DNA of 64,000 nt from Flavobacteriaceae bacterium UBA3339 (GTDB lineage Bacteria > Bacteroidota > Bacteroidia > Flavobacteriales > Flavobacteriaceae). The stretch spans positions 62,001 through 126,000 of the forward strand of contig DERN01000014.1 in assembly GCA_002360925.1 (NCBI GenBank), read 5' to 3'. This document shows positions 62,794 to 64,000 of this stretch, piece by piece (the first letter of the stretch is position 1; each line of letters opens with the position of its first letter). The notes below the pieces were generated by a model, which had not been told where the DNA came from, made no database searches, and saw only the letters and a list, made by a program, of their open reading frames with translations. The position numbers and the translations under genes are program-made.

Positions 62794-63576
62794 ATGCGAT
62801 ACATATTCCTATTTTTTTTATTAAATATTTGCACAGCTTATAGTCAGAGTTATCTCGATTTTTACTTTAAATCAAAAGGAATTAATGGAGCAATTGTGAT
62901 TTATAACGAAAATAAAAACGAGTGGATTTTTAATAAAGAAATAGAACCTTTTAAAAATACGCCTCCTTCGGCTCATTATCAGCTGTGGATGGCTTTGGTT
63001 GGTTTACAAGAAAATACTTTTAGTCGTAATGAAAATGATAAACTTTTTTGGGATGGCGTAAAACGAGGTTATTTTAGTGAAAGAAAACCTGAATGGAATC
63101 AAGATACAAACTTAATTCAGGCTTTAACTTTACAAAACGATTGGTATTTTAATCAATTAAAATATCGATTAGATTATAAATCTTATGCATCTAAAATAAA
63201 GTCAAATGACTTTTTAAAAGAAATTAAGAATAACGATTTAGATTATTTTTGGAATTACGCAGCTTTAACAAATCCCAATACGATGATTTTGTTTTTAAAG
63301 GATCTGTATGAAAATAAATTACCATTCGATAAAAACAATCAACAATATATTTTCAATAGTTTATTAATCGATCAAAAATTAGCTTTGCGTACCAGCGCAA
63401 CAAGTTACTTAGGAGATAAAATTGAATGGACAATTGGAGTTTATTTAACGAAAGAAAAACCAATCTACTTTTCGTTAAGAACGTATCGATCTTTAGAAGA
63501 GCCAATTCAAGAAGATTACGAATCGAGAAGAAATTTAATTATTACCGAAATATTCGATGTTTTAAATTTATTATAA
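62794..63576 (+). CDS. Class D beta-lactamase-fold protein lacking the catalytic residues
   Basis: 260 aa with signal peptide MRYIFLFFLLNICTAYSQ. The class D backbone is easy to follow: SKGINGAIVIYNEN, FWDGVKRG (Trp86-Asp87-Gly88), PEWNQDTNLIQAL, FLKDLYENKLPF and EWTIGVYL. Where active enzymes have PxSxxK, this protein has PSAHYQ (Ala60, Gln63), so the nucleophile and the carbamylated lysine are both gone. The SxV box reads QND (114-116), YGN is absent, and the KTG box reads RTS (199-201). It is therefore a predicted pseudoenzyme, not a resistance enzyme; it may bind a ligand or cell-wall component. Frame and length are intact, and it has its own promoter element and terminator. Confidence 0.78.
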   Translation: MRYIFLFFLLNICTAYSQSYLDFYFKSKGINGAIVIYNENKNEWIFNKEIEPFKNTPPSAHYQLWMALVGLQENTFSRNENDKLFWDGVKRGYFSERKPEWNQDTNLIQALTLQNDWYFNQLKYRLDYKSYASKIKSNDFLKEIKNNDLDYFWNYAALTNPNTMILFLKDLYENKLPFDKNNQQYIFNSLLIDQKLALRTSATSYLGDKIEWTIGVYLTKEKPIYFSLRTYRSLEEPIQEDYESRRNLIITEIFDVLNLL

Positions 63577-63579
63577 CAA

Positions 63580-63606
63580 AAAACCACTTGATATTCAAGT
63601 GGTTTT
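63580..63606. terminator. Bidirectional terminator
   Basis: A 12-bp perfect stem (AAAACCACTTGA / TCAAGTGGTTTT) with a 3-nt loop between two convergent genes. The minus side has a T6 tract; the plus side TTTTGTCTTT. Confidence 0.85.
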
Positions 63607-63625
63607 GTCTTTATAAGATTCAAGA

Positions 63626-64000
63626 TTATTGACCTTGTTGCTGCATCCATTCTTGCATTCTTTCCTGCATTAATTCTTGGTTCATAAGAGCATCCCAACC
63701 AAAAATTGATCCTACAAAAATCATTGAAATAAGAGAAATAACAAACAAAACAATTCCGATTATTGCTAAAATTCTTCCAATATTTAAATTTGAATAATTT
63801 GAATAAGCATTTGGGTTTTGTTTATATAACTTCATATCTTTATTTGCCAAAACTAAAGCAATGATTCCGAAAACAATCCCAGAACCATAAAAACAGCATC
63901 CCAAAATAGATAGAATACCCAAAATTAAAACTGCTGTTGCATTTGGCAAATTTGAAGGGACAAGATTTTGATTATCATCAGAATTTTGTTGAAAAGGATT
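63626..64000 (-). CDS. CCC-motif / DUF4190-like membrane protein (partial)
   Basis: Two hydrophobic segments (ATAVLILGILSILGCCFYGS and GRILAIIGIVLFVISLISMI) around a loop with YKQNPNAYS, the pattern of the CCC-motif or DUF4190 membrane proteins of Bacteroidota. The C-terminal tail is M/Q/E-rich (NQELMQERMQEWMQQQGQ). The frame stays open to the window edge (17 further codons beginning NPFQQN), so the true start is off the right end and the TTG at 63949 is not the start. Function unknown. Confidence 0.8.
   Translation of the reverse strand, partial: NPFQQNSDDNQNLVPSNLPNATAVLILGILSILGCCFYGSGIVFGIIALVLANKDMKLYKQNPNAYSNYSNLNIGRILAIIGIVLFVISLISMIFVGSIFGWDALMNQELMQERMQEWMQQQGQ

Noticed and set aside
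1..64000. CRISPR array, tRNA or rRNA genes, prophage or insertion sequences
   Set aside because: I saw no regularly spaced repeats, clover-leaf genes, transposase or integrase-like frames; a dedicated scan would be needed to be certain about RNA genes.

Overview
This is a 64 kb, AT-rich chromosomal segment from a member of the Bacteroidota, most likely the family Flavobacteriaceae (Flavobacterium/Myroides-like). Three things point there: many short leaders preceded by the TAnnTTTG -7 element used by the Bacteroidota sigma factor, lineage-typical families (fused E1 alpha/beta dehydrogenase, LytS/2TM/LytTR signalling sets, OstA-like protein, DUF4350 and DUF349 proteins, an AEGAGR-type four-helix-bundle protein), and very low GC. 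The window is dense with genes. I see no tRNA, rRNA, CRISPR array, phage or insertion sequence, and no gap over 300 bp.

Layout. 1-3.2 kb: 5' portion of clpC (cut by the left edge), then a single-pass membrane protein gene interrupted by an in-frame TAA. 3.2-9.6 kb: a fatty-acid beta-oxidation operon (marR, fadN-type, fadA, fadE) with a four-helix-bundle gene inserted between fadN and fadA, and a perfect palindrome over the promoter. 9.7-13.8 kb: an acyl-CoA ligase paired with a membrane protein, a small exported protein and an M28 peptidase. 13.8-17 kb (+ strand): SDR, small transaldolase, DODA-type dioxygenase and an exported hydrolase. 17-30 kb (- strand): NlpC/P60 lipoprotein, DUF349 protein, AroE, TPR protein, class III aminotransferase, OstA, an S41 protease, PurA, Fur-family repressor and a RelA/SpoT enzyme.

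30.5-38.2 kb (- strand): an outer-membrane protein, then a tightly overlapping MoxR/DUF58/DUF4350/DUF4129/SpoIIM-like operon that ends in a SpoU methyltransferase. 38.2-39.6 kb: divergent RDD and TRIC-like genes. 39.7-45.4 kb: a complete seven-gene Mrp cation/proton antiporter operon (mnhA-G). 45.5-49.5 kb: GDPD, sirtuin, TrmH, 2-oxoglutarate/Fe oxygenase and TetR. 49.8-53.4 kb: fused E1 dehydrogenase, purC and a nitroreductase.

53.4-64 kb: small membrane protein, YejK-like nucleoid protein, pRiA4b-type acidic protein, a four-gene signalling operon (membrane protein, LytS-type kinase, 2TM protein, LytTR regulator), a secreted thioredoxin-fold protein, an S41 lipoprotein, a serine hydrolase, an unknown lipoprotein, a class D beta-lactamase-like protein lacking its catalytic residues, and a CCC-motif/DUF4190-like membrane protein cut by the right edge.

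Most of the window is ordinary core genome. The items most worth a second look are the class D beta-lactamase-like pseudoenzyme (62794-63576), the in-frame stop at 3113-3115, the four-helix-bundle gene between inverted repeats inside the fad operon, the histidine kinase with extra membrane helices after its ATPase domain, and two intergenic regions (49490-49784 and 47660-47800) whose promoters and terminators suggest leader attenuation or small RNAs.
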